NCBI GenBank assembly: GCA_020744225.1
Contig: JAGMWG010000011.1
Span: forward strand, 434,001 to 498,000
Direction of reading: 5' to 3'
Length of the DNA stretch: 64,000 nucleotides
Origin: Paraphoma chrysanthemicola
Lineage: Eukaryota > Ascomycota > Dothideomycetes > Pleosporales > Phaeosphaeriaceae
This document shows positions 56,286-64,000 of this stretch, piece by piece. Made by a program: the position numbers and the translations under genes. Within the stretch, counting starts at the first letter, position 1. Every line of letters starts with the position of its first letter. The notes below the pieces were generated by a model. It saw only the letters and a program-made list of their open reading frames with translations, was not told the origin of the DNA and made no database searches.

Positions 56286-59200
56286 TCAAGGCGCTGTAGC
56301 TGCAAGACCCTCTTCTTGTAATTGCGCTGCCTCTTCAATCTTCTCAGCCGCCATGCCGAGATCTCTAAACTCCCAGCCGTTTGCTTCTGTAGCCCAATCC
56401 TTCTTCTCGCCGAGGATCGCTACACTGGCCTCGGATGCGCGCTTAACAAGGAACTCGTCTGCCACAGTCTTGACTTGCTCGGCCGTGACATCAAGCAATC
56501 TTTCTCTTCGCTCTTGCAGCATGTCATCGGTCACACCGCTCAAAAAGAGCCGCATGCCCTCTCGGCTGACGCTCTGCGGCGCATCGTAGCCCTGGAAAGC
56601 GCTCAGCTTCGCCTCCTCGAGATCTTGGGCTGTCCATGCACGTTCTCTCGCCCACTGGCCTGCTTCATTCATGATCTTCATCGAATTTTGCGGGTTCGGG
56701 TCGCGGTAGGAGTACATGCCGAACAAGCCTCCCAGACCACGAGCGTATGCACCTCCACCGTAGGCGCCGCCCTTCTCGCGGATCTCCGGGTGTAGTTGCT
56801 TAAATGTGAGAAGCTTGGCCAGGATCTCAAGCGGCGCAGATGATGGGTCGGTGTAAGGTACGGTAGGAACTGCGCGAGCCGAGTAGTAGACTTGATAAGG
56901 GAGAGGGAAGAATGACTTTGCGTTACGTGGATATTGAGCTTGTTCCGTTGTGGTTGGGACCTTGACCGACTTTGGCAGAGTCGATAGGAAGCGGTGGAGA
57001 GCCTCCTGGTTCGGCGTGGCGCTTTCGGGTCCGCAATTGAGCGCAACACGGAGCTGGTTGCTGTTTGCAATGGTAAATGATTGTATGGCCTTGAGCTTCT
57101 GAATGACATCGCTCAACGATTCTTGCGAAGCCAAGCTTGAAGTCAGCTTCACCTGTGTAAGACCGCCCGTTTCTTCGGCAAGCCGGCCTACAGGACTTAT
57201 ACCTGCCTCAGCGTACCGCATAGCATACGAATGACCGGATTCGGCAATAGAATTGATCGCGCCGCTTGAGGAGCTTTGAAGCAACTCTCGGATCTTCTTC
57301 TCCGCTTCCGGGCTATCAAAGTCGGTGTCCTGGATGATCGTCCGCAGTAGCTCGTACATGTCAGGAATGTTGCGGTCGAAAGCATAGCCAGAGAAAGCTA
57401 GGCCTTCCTCATATGAAGTGAGCGATACTGGCGACTGCGAAGAGTGGTACCCAACAGATATTCCACCCGTCTTCAGCTTGATCAGCTCCTCGAGCTGCTC
57501 CATGGTCTTGGTCTTGGTACCAAGACGATTGATGGCGCTAGTGTAAAGTGGGATGAGCTCTCTCAGTTCGTCTGGCAGATCTTGCAGGTTGTGCACGGCG
57601 CGAAAGTACGTTAGACCATTTGTGGGAGCCTCCCGCCACTGAACCTTTACGCCGTCAAGATCAGTGTGTCGTAGTGGTTTTCGCTCTTTTTCTCGCGGAA
57701 TGTCCTTCACATGTACGGTTGGCAAACAGCTCAAGTCTTCGTTCCTTGCCTTCTCTTGCACTTCTAGCAGCTCAAGTTCTCGTTTCTCGAGATACTTCTG
57801 TGCCTCCTGTTCGCTAGAGAACTTCTTGGTAGTTTCGAGGATCTTAGATGCCAGGCGTTGATTCTCCTCTTCAACGAGCTCCTGGCTAAAGGTCTCCGAG
57901 GGCTGCATTGTGAACGTTAGAGTGTTGTTGGTGAAGAGGTATTTCTCGATCAGGCTCTCAAGGTAGTCTCCTTGGGCGTGCTTTGCCTGGAAAGCATCGA
58001 CAGTCTGCTGCCATGCAAGCGCCTCCATAGGATCTATGCCGTTGAACCAGCTTGGCTTCAACCTTTGAAGGATGCCCATGCCAAAACTGGCGGTTTTGTG
58101 CTTCAACGACAGCTCAAGCTGGTGCAGAATACCATCAACCTTGATTTTCTCGAAGCCATTCTTCCGCACTTCACGAAAGGTGCTCGCAATGGCTTCCTGG
58201 ACCTTGACCACATCTTCAGCTTTCACAGCGTCGAGTCCGACCGAGAACACGCCACGTCTTCCCGCGCTGTCGTAACCAGTGTTCGCACTGAAGTCAGCGC
58301 CGAGTCCTGATTCAATGAGGTTCCGGTACAGAGGCGACCCGTACCCACTCATGAGCAAGCTGCTAAGTACACCCAGTGCGAAATTCTCCACCGAATCGGC
58401 AGTGTCGCCCATCAACCAGGTGACGGATGTCTTGTATTGCTTGTCCTGGGGGACGAGAGGGTCCAAGGGCCCAGAGACGACGATATCTTTTGGGGCGGTC
58501 AACTCGATTGGCGCCTTGACTTCCTGGTCTGCCTTGATCTTGTCAAAACTGCTCAAGCGACCATCCACCTCTTTCAGATGTTCAGTCAGAGGCATGTCTC
58601 CATACGTGAGAATCTTCGCATTGCTGGGATGGTAGTGGTCGGCATGAAACTTGCGCAGCTGCTCCCATGTCAGGTCCGTGATCTTCTGCGGGTCGCCTGC
58701 AGAGTTGTTGATGGCTGGGAAGAGATGCTCCTGGAACTTTGTGTAGAACAAGTAGCTCGCATCTGACATTTGGCCCTTCATCTCGTTGTAGACTACGCCC
58801 TTGAACACCAGCCGCTTTGCGCTTGGGTCGTCTGTTTCCGCCGCCATTGGATTCTCGGGGCCAATGCGCCACCCTTCCTGGGTGAAGTCGTTCTCCTTGA
58901 GCAGCGGGTGCAGTGTCGCATCGAGGTACACGGACATCAGGTTCTTGAAGTCCTGCGCATTCGTGGTGGCGAAGGGGTAGCCAGTGTGGTCTGGAAACGT
59001 CCAGGCGTTCATGAAGTTGGACAGCGAGCGCGGAAGCATCTTGAAGAAGGGGTCGCGAATGGGATATCTGGAGCTGTCAGTACTTACATCGCAGCACATG
59101 TTGATCATACCGTACCTCTCGCTGCCGCACAAGGTCGTGTGCTCCAGGATGTGGGGCACTCCTGTGGCATCCGGCGGGTTGGTTTTGAAGCCAATAGAAA

Positions 59201-59462
59201 AGACATTGTTGGTGTCGTCGCGGGCGATGTGCAGATACTCGGCGCCGGTCTTGTCATGTTGGAGGTGCAGTGCCGTCAGCTCCAGCTCCGGCACCTGTTT
59301 GACGCGCTTGAGAGTGAAGCCATGCAGCTTCTCGCCGGGCTGCGGAAAGTTGGAGACGTCTGTTATGGCCGCATAGCCTCGACGGCTGATGTGTGCTGGT
59401 CGCAGTACATTTGTCTTTGCACTTCGGGTGGTCCGCAGCTGGCACTGGGCGGATCGCAGCAT
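56286..59462 (-). CDS. CYM1: Mitochondrial presequence protease CYM1
   Basis: Two exons, 59462-59116 and 59067-56286, encode 1,042 residues. An N-terminal mitochondrial presequence rich in Arg and Ser (LRSAQCQLRTTRSAK) starts at the first ATG. The inverted zinc motif HILEH lies at 104-108, followed by the family signature CGSER-YPIRDPFFKMLPRSLSNFMNAWT, then M16C middle and C-terminal domains. The enzyme (PreP/Cym1) degrades cleaved targeting peptides in the mitochondrial matrix. The 48-nt intron (59068-59115; GTACGG donor, TACTGAC branch site, CTCCAG acceptor) has no stop and is a multiple of three, so an unspliced reading adds 16 residues between CGSER and YPIRD; family sequence supports removing it. 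Confidence 0.93.
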   Translation of the reverse strand: MLRSAQCQLRTTRSAKTNVLRPAHISRRGYAAITDVSNFPQPGEKLHGFTLKRVKQVPELELTALHLQHDKTGAEYLHIARDDTNNVFSIGFKTNPPDATGVPHILEHTTLCGSERYGMINMCCDVSTDSSRYPIRDPFFKMLPRSLSNFMNAWTFPDHTGYPFATTNAQDFKNLMSVYLDATLHPLLKENDFTQEGWRIGPENPMAAETDDPSAKRLVFKGVVYNEMKGQMSDASYLFYTKFQEHLFPAINNSAGDPQKITDLTWEQLRKFHADHYHPSNAKILTYGDMPLTEHLKEVDGRLSSFDKIKADQEVKAPIELTAPKDIVVSGPLDPLVPQDKQYKTSVTWLMGDTADSVENFALGVLSSLLMSGYGSPLYRNLIESGLGADFSANTGYDSAGRRGVFSVGLDAVKAEDVVKVQEAIASTFREVRKNGFEKIKVDGILHQLELSLKHKTASFGMGILQRLKPSWFNGIDPMEALAWQQTVDAFQAKHAQGDYLESLIEKYLFTNNTLTFTMQPSETFSQELVEEENQRLASKILETTKKFSSEQEAQKYLEKRELELLEVQEKARNEDLSCLPTVHVKDIPREKERKPLRHTDLDGVKVQWREAPTNGLTYFRAVHNLQDLPDELRELIPLYTSAINRLGTKTKTMEQLEELIKLKTGGISVGYHSSQSPVSLTSYEEGLAFSGYAFDRNIPDMYELLRTIIQDTDFDSPEAEKKIRELLQSSSSGAINSIAESGHSYAMRYAEAGISPVGRLAEETGGLTQVKLTSSLASQESLSDVIQKLKAIQSFTIANSNQLRVALNCGPESATPNQEALHRFLSTLPKSVKVPTTTEQAQYPRNAKSFFPLPYQVYYSARAVPTVPYTDPSSAPLEILAKLLTFKQLHPEIREKGGAYGGGAYARGLGGLFGMYSYRDPNPQNSMKIMNEAGQWARERAWTAQDLEEAKLSAFQGYDAPQSVSREGMRLFLSGVTDDMLQERRERLLDVTAEQVKTVADEFLVKRASEASVAILGEKKDWATEANGWEFRDLGMAAEKIEEAAQLQEEGLAATAP

Positions 59463-60115
59463 TATTGGAATGGTAGACAATGTATGGTTACAATGAGCAC
59501 CCAGAAAATGTCACAACTGTCAGGGCCCATCATGACGCGCCCTCTAACGCCGATTGGCCGTGCGCCCTTCGAGTTTAGCCCGCAAAATTACTAAGAGGCG
59601 GAGGGCGAGGCGGCCTGGACGGGCTGCTGATGCTGTATGCGCATGTATGCATCTGGTACTGCTTCATTGACGTGCCATAGCCGCGCATAGTGGATATTGG
59701 CGCTGAAGGGTGGTGGAGTCGTGAAGCTCGTGTCCTGTGCCAATCCGTTGACTTACGAAACCACCAAGTCTCTGCGGTCCCCTCCTGCCTCCACCACCAC
59801 TCCCGCCACAAGACATTGCCCGATACACGCCCTTGAGAGCACGCGCTTCGCGACCACCGCCGCGCACTCCATCGCGACTGGCCAGCCCGCGCCGCATCGC
59901 TGCACCCACGCCCTCGCTCCCCGACCGAAGCACTTCCGAGACGTCAGCGGACGACCCGACACCTCGCGCATCGCCTCGACCCGCATCTGCACCTCCGAAT
60001 GCGCAGCTCCGCCATAGCAGCCGCCGCCCGACCTCTCTAACAGCGGGTGCACCGCCCGAGAGGCCTGTGAAGACGTCACGAGGGTGGTTGTGCAGCGGAG
60101 GCGAGTCACGGTCTG
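59463..60115. other. Divergent promoter region of CYM1 and taxilin-like gene
   Basis: About 650 bp between the two start codons. C- and CT-rich towards the taxilin side. Long overlapping frames reflect base composition. Confidence 0.5.
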
Positions 60116-61805
60116 ATGGCAACCGTCGCCCAACAGCGCCAGCCGACGTCTGCCCACGCCCGTCCGCACCACGAAGCCAGCCGCAGCGTGTCTTCGTCGT
60201 CCTCTGCAACCATGGCTAATGCACAGCAGGCGCCGGCCCCCGCGCCCGCGCCCGCGAAGAAAGGCAAGGGCAAGAAGGCCGCCGACCCCACCGAACAACA
60301 GAAGCAGATCCAGGCCAAGATTGCCCAGCTCGAGCTCGATGAGGCTGGAGGAAGGGAGCAGGAGCTTGAGATTGGTGCGTGTGCTTCTTTGCACGACATC
60401 AGCGCTTGGGAGGGGCCGAGTGCGGGCCTCCCACGACACACTGCGCTGGATGCCGTTGTTTGTGGACCACTGGCTGACATGCCTGATAGAGCGCGAAGTC
60501 AAGAAGGCGAACCGTGAACTATCCTCCCTTCTGTCGCATATGGACGGGCCCTTGTCACGTCTCGAAGTAGTCCAGAAACGGTACACCGAACTGCTCGCCG
60601 ACATGAAGCGCACGGAACGAGAGCATCAGAAGGCGAAGAAGCGAGGGGATCAGTTGCAGAAGGAGAAGGACGCCCAACGTTCGGAGCTCAACAAGGTTAC
60701 GACAATGAAGGACAAGCTCGACAAGTTGTCGCGTGACTTTGCCAAGGAGAATAAGAAGCTCAAAGACGAGCTCCACAAGCTGGAGACCAGTGAATCAACA
60801 GCGCGCCAAGACTTGCACGATCGCCTCGAGTACCTGCTGAAGGATGTGGAGGATTGCATTGCCGCTCAAAGTCAACCGGAACCTCAGAATCAAGCCGACG
60901 TCGAATTGGACGAACTGTATGTTCTTGAGACACGACGAAATAGCATGCGAACTAACTTTGAACAGTTTCAAGCAGAAGTTCAAGTCCTTCATCGATCAAT
61001 ACGAGTACCGTGAAATACAGTTTCACTCCTTACTTCGCACAAAAGAGCTCGAAATACAGTATCAGATGGCGCGTCTAGAGCAACAACGGAAGCATCAGGA
61101 GGCTGAGTCGTCCAAGTCGCATCAACTGACACGACAAGTGTCGACCTTCTCACAGACCGAAACCGAGCTACGTACTCAGCTCAACATCTACGTGGAGAAA
61201 TTCAAGCAGGTAAGTCTCCTAATTGCTCCCATAGTTGTTCAGATGGCATCATGGTTAATACTGACTAGATGCAGGTTGAGGAAACGCTCAACAATTCAAA
61301 TGACCTGTTCTTGACATTTCGAAAGGAGATGGAGGAGATGTCAAAGAAGACTAAACGCTTAGAGAAAGAAAACCAAACTCTCCAACGCCACAAGGACGTG
61401 ACGAATCGAAATATCGGTGAGATGGTCGAGGAGCGTCACAAGATGCAAGAAGACCTTGCAAAGGAGCGGAAGACAATAGAAGAGCAACGAAAGAAGATTG
61501 CACGCTTGGAAACACTTTGTCGAGGAATGCAGGCGCAAGGTCGGGGTCAAGTACCAATGGCCGAGCTGGAAGAGGACGAAGAAGTGACGGAGAGCGACTA
61601 CGACGATGAGGAGGACTACGAAGAAGAGGAAGGAAGCGGCGAATATGACGACGATACGGAGGAGGATGCGGTCGAGCCAGCAGCGCCAGAGCGGCGTCCG
61701 TTTGGTCCTGTGCCACCACCTCCGCCGCCGCCACAGAGTACTGCGAATGGCAAACTAAACGGCCATAGACAACCCAATGGGCAGATCAATGGAGTCAAGC
61801 GCTAA
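60116..61805 (+). CDS. Taxilin-family coiled-coil protein
   Basis: Four exons, 60116-60374, 60490-60916, 60966-61209 and 61275-61805, encode 486 residues. Low-complexity Ala/Pro/Lys N-terminus, then a continuous coiled coil (about 95-425) with the taxilin features LEVVQKRYTELLADMKRTE, FKQKFKSFIDQYEYREIQF and NSNDLFLTFRKEMEEMSKKTK. The C-terminal 60 residues are acidic, then Pro-rich (PPPPPPPPQ). Taxilins bind syntaxins and nascent-chain complexes and act in vesicle traffic. Intron junctions keep phase (1, 2 and 0). The second in-frame ATG at 60212 (accATGg) has the better context and may be the true start, which would remove 32 residues. Confidence 0.9.
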
Positions 61806-62491
61806 TTGCTGTGTATTAGACTTTCCATCTCTTTCGATCATTTTGCCGCAGCACCGTTTGTTCTCAAAACTGCTTCTAGATCAAGGCACTTCAAAATCCG
61901 CGAGCACGTCGACTGACGCGCATCATGACGGACTTGAGTGTTCTGAAGAGCCCTGAGAACCTTCGTCGGTCGGTGAAGTGATCTTTGACGTGGAAATGCA
62001 ATGTGGTCTGCAACGAAAGTCGCACTCATTGTCTATCAAGCAATTCCAATTCTCATGACTGCTCAACAATATATCCTCAGTGCGTGTGCTCACCAGTCCC
62101 AGGCTTCCAAATATTACTCTAATCTCCTTGGCATACACATCCGGCGTGAATGTCTATCTGTCGCTGCGTTTGATAGCTGCGATAGAGACATAGCGGGCAA
62201 TTTTCGGTAAATGTCGAATGTCAGACGCGCCTAGGCTGAGGTCGAGTCGAACGTGCGGGCCTGCGTGCAACGACCAGGTGCAGCTGCCTCGGCTCAGTAG
62301 TGTCCCCGCGTTGCTGCTAGACCCTTGCGCCGAAGGATGACAGCTTCCGCTACCAACTTATTTAGCATCCTTCCCCAGGTTTGCCATGCGGAGAATGTTA
62401 AGTTTGTTGGTATTGCACTTTCATTTCTTCTCCTCGTCTCATCCACCTTGACGCTCTATCGCGATATTAGCATACTACAATACAGGCCGCA
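61806..62491. other. Intergenic region upstream of nitronate monooxygenase gene
   Basis: Contains the taxilin 3' end and the next promoter. No gene recognised. Confidence 0.5.
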
Positions 62492-63541
62492 ATGTCGAAC
62501 CCATCACTTCAGACGCCGCTCTCGAAGCTGCTGGGCATTCAATACCCCATCATCCTCGCCGGTATGGCGCGAACATCTGGTGGCCCACTCGCAGCTGCTG
62601 TCTCCAACGCCGGTGGTCTGGGTGTCATCGGCGGCTTAGGCTATACCCCAGAACAACTACAATCAATCATCGACGACCTCAAGTCGAACCTCCGGGACAA
62701 GTCGCTGCCCTTTGGCGTAGATCTTGCGCTTCCACAAGTCGGCGGAAGTGCTCGCAAGACAAATCACGACTACACTCATGGACAACTGGATGACCTTATT
62801 GAGGTGACGATCAAGAATGGCGCAAAGTTATTCGTGAGCGCTGTGGGTGTGCCTCCGGCGCGAACAATCAAGAGACTGCATGAGGCGGGCATCCTCATCA
62901 TGAACATGGTGGGACATCCTAAGCACGCGGTAAAGGCGTTGGACGCCGGCGTGGACATTGTCTGTGCCCAGGGCGGAGAAGGAGGAGGACATACGGGAGA
63001 CATTGCGAACAGCATCCTCATTCCCTCCGTGGTCGACGTTGCACGCAAGTACAAGAGCCCGCTTACTGGCCAGCCCGCTATGGTCGTTGCCGCAGGTGGA
63101 ATCTACAACGGGCGCAGTCTAGCGAGCAGCTTGATGCAAGGTGCGCAGGGCGTCTGGGTCGGCACACGTTTCGTCGCTTCGACTGAAGCCGGGTGCTCAC
63201 AGATGCACAAGGAGAATGTCGTCAGTGCCGATTTCACTGACACTGGCCGGACACTCGTCGTCAGCGGGCGCCCACTCCGCGTCAGGTATAACGACTACAT
63301 CAAGGACTGGCACTCGCGGGAGGATGAGATCAAAAAGCTGACAGATGCGGGAATTGTGCCACTTGCGAAGGATATGGACGATGGAAAGGACGTAGACATC
63401 CCATTCTTGATGGGGCAGGTGGCTGGTGTTATCCAGGAGATCAAGCCAGCAAAGGCAATTGTTGATGAGATGGTCCAAGAAGCAGTTGACATGCTGCGGT
63501 TAGGACAGACATATATTGGCGGTCCAAGTAGCAAGTTGTAG
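62492..63541 (+). CDS. Nitronate monooxygenase-like flavoprotein
   Basis: Single exon, 349 residues. FMN-binding TIM barrel of the nitronate monooxygenase (formerly 2-nitropropane dioxygenase) family: QYPIILAGMARTSGG at the N-terminus, SNAGGLGVIGG, ALDAGVDIVCAQGGEGGGHTG (phosphate/FMN loop with the active-site His), VVAAGGIYNGRSLA and GAQGVWVGTRFVAS. The enzyme oxidises alkyl nitronates such as propionate 3-nitronate and is thought to protect against plant or fungal nitro compounds. No signal peptide, so probably cytosolic or peroxisome-free; the C-terminus SSKL ends in SKL, a canonical peroxisomal PTS1, which points instead to peroxisomal import. The stop is TAG. Confidence 0.92.
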   Translation: MSNPSLQTPLSKLLGIQYPIILAGMARTSGGPLAAAVSNAGGLGVIGGLGYTPEQLQSIIDDLKSNLRDKSLPFGVDLALPQVGGSARKTNHDYTHGQLDDLIEVTIKNGAKLFVSAVGVPPARTIKRLHEAGILIMNMVGHPKHAVKALDAGVDIVCAQGGEGGGHTGDIANSILIPSVVDVARKYKSPLTGQPAMVVAAGGIYNGRSLASSLMQGAQGVWVGTRFVASTEAGCSQMHKENVVSADFTDTGRTLVVSGRPLRVRYNDYIKDWHSREDEIKKLTDAGIVPLAKDMDDGKDVDIPFLMGQVAGVIQEIKPAKAIVDEMVQEAVDMLRLGQTYIGGPSSKL

Positions 63542-64000
63542 CTATAGCATGATGCATGTTCCTTTTTTTATTCAAAATAGCTGAACCTCAACGTGTTGTT
63601 CTGTCTCAATACCAGTTTTCACATTCGAAGTTCCGAGGCATAGGCTCGTGTAACCTCCGATGGTCAAGGCGGGTTGAAACCAAACCTCGAATAGGTCGTC
63701 GCGTGGGCGTCGCACGGAACTTTATTGTTTCAAGGAGCAGACATCAACAATATGACCTACAATTTATTCCAGCAATTGCAGTCCATACTCAACTCTTCCT
63801 TTGAACGTCCAAAGGGCTTCCCTTGCCATACCAGTGGACTCTGGATGATCGACACCGGGATTAAACGCCTCCAACCAGCAAGAAAGGAGAAGCTGGAAGG
63901 CGCCGCATCGCAATCTCACGAGACAACCGCACAATCCCCCTCTGATAATAGCCGTCACACGTGTCTTGCGCAAATCTAATAGCCTTAGCACCGTCCCGTT
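63542..64000. other. Right end of window
   Basis: 3' flank of the nitronate monooxygenase gene. No gene recognised. Confidence 0.5.

Noticed and set aside
59753..60613. Minus-strand frame of 286 codons
   Set aside because: It is antisense to the taxilin start and to a GC-rich promoter, with no family resemblance.
1..64000. CRISPR arrays, bacterial operons, Shine-Dalgarno sites
   Set aside because: No regularly spaced direct repeats; spliced genes show the sequence to be eukaryotic nuclear DNA.

Overview
This is nuclear DNA from a filamentous ascomycete (Pezizomycotina, probably a dothideomycete). Genes are split by short GT-AG introns, mostly about 47-65 nt, with CTAAC/CTGAC-type branch sites. 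The recognisable genes are fungal: palF/RIM8, CSC1, PINX1, ERG12, HCR1, COX23, CYM1 and taxilin. Exon limits below were read by eye from splice signals and reading frame. No transcript data or database search was available.

Left core block (about 1-24.8 kb). An F-box gene (-) keeps one frame over about 1,000 codons but is broken by two in-frame TAG codons. It is followed by a CSC1-type stress-gated channel (-), the pH-signalling arrestin palF (+), a small nuclear coiled-coil protein (-), the G-patch ribosome-biogenesis factor PINX1 (+), mevalonate kinase ERG12 (+), eIF3j/HCR1 (+), an imperfect tRNA-Gly(TCC) (-), COX23 (+), a one-helix Cys-rich membrane protein (-) and an arginyl-tRNA-synthetase-like protein whose HIGH motif is degraded (-).

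Accessory island (about 24.8-54.5 kb). Coding density falls sharply. The only clear genes are two paralogous CorA-like two-helix membrane proteins, about 16 kb apart, and a dispersed family of small genes that end in the same zinc-knuckle module (W-x-C-C-x-C ... PYR ... C-P-x-C ... R-C-x-x-C ... KVQ). I find nine recognisable members, on both strands and at both splice architectures. One has lost its second exon, and at least four more loci look like decayed copies. N-termini are unrelated between copies; one carries three membrane helices. No transposase, reverse transcriptase or rRNA was seen. The island looks like a lineage-specific, duplicating and decaying gene nursery between conserved core blocks, and the zinc-module family is the best candidate here for an undescribed system.

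Right core block (about 54.5-64 kb). A secreted M20 peptidase (+), the mitochondrial presequence protease CYM1 (-), a taxilin-family coiled-coil protein (+) and a nitronate monooxygenase-like flavoprotein (+). These are housekeeping genes with ordinary spacing.
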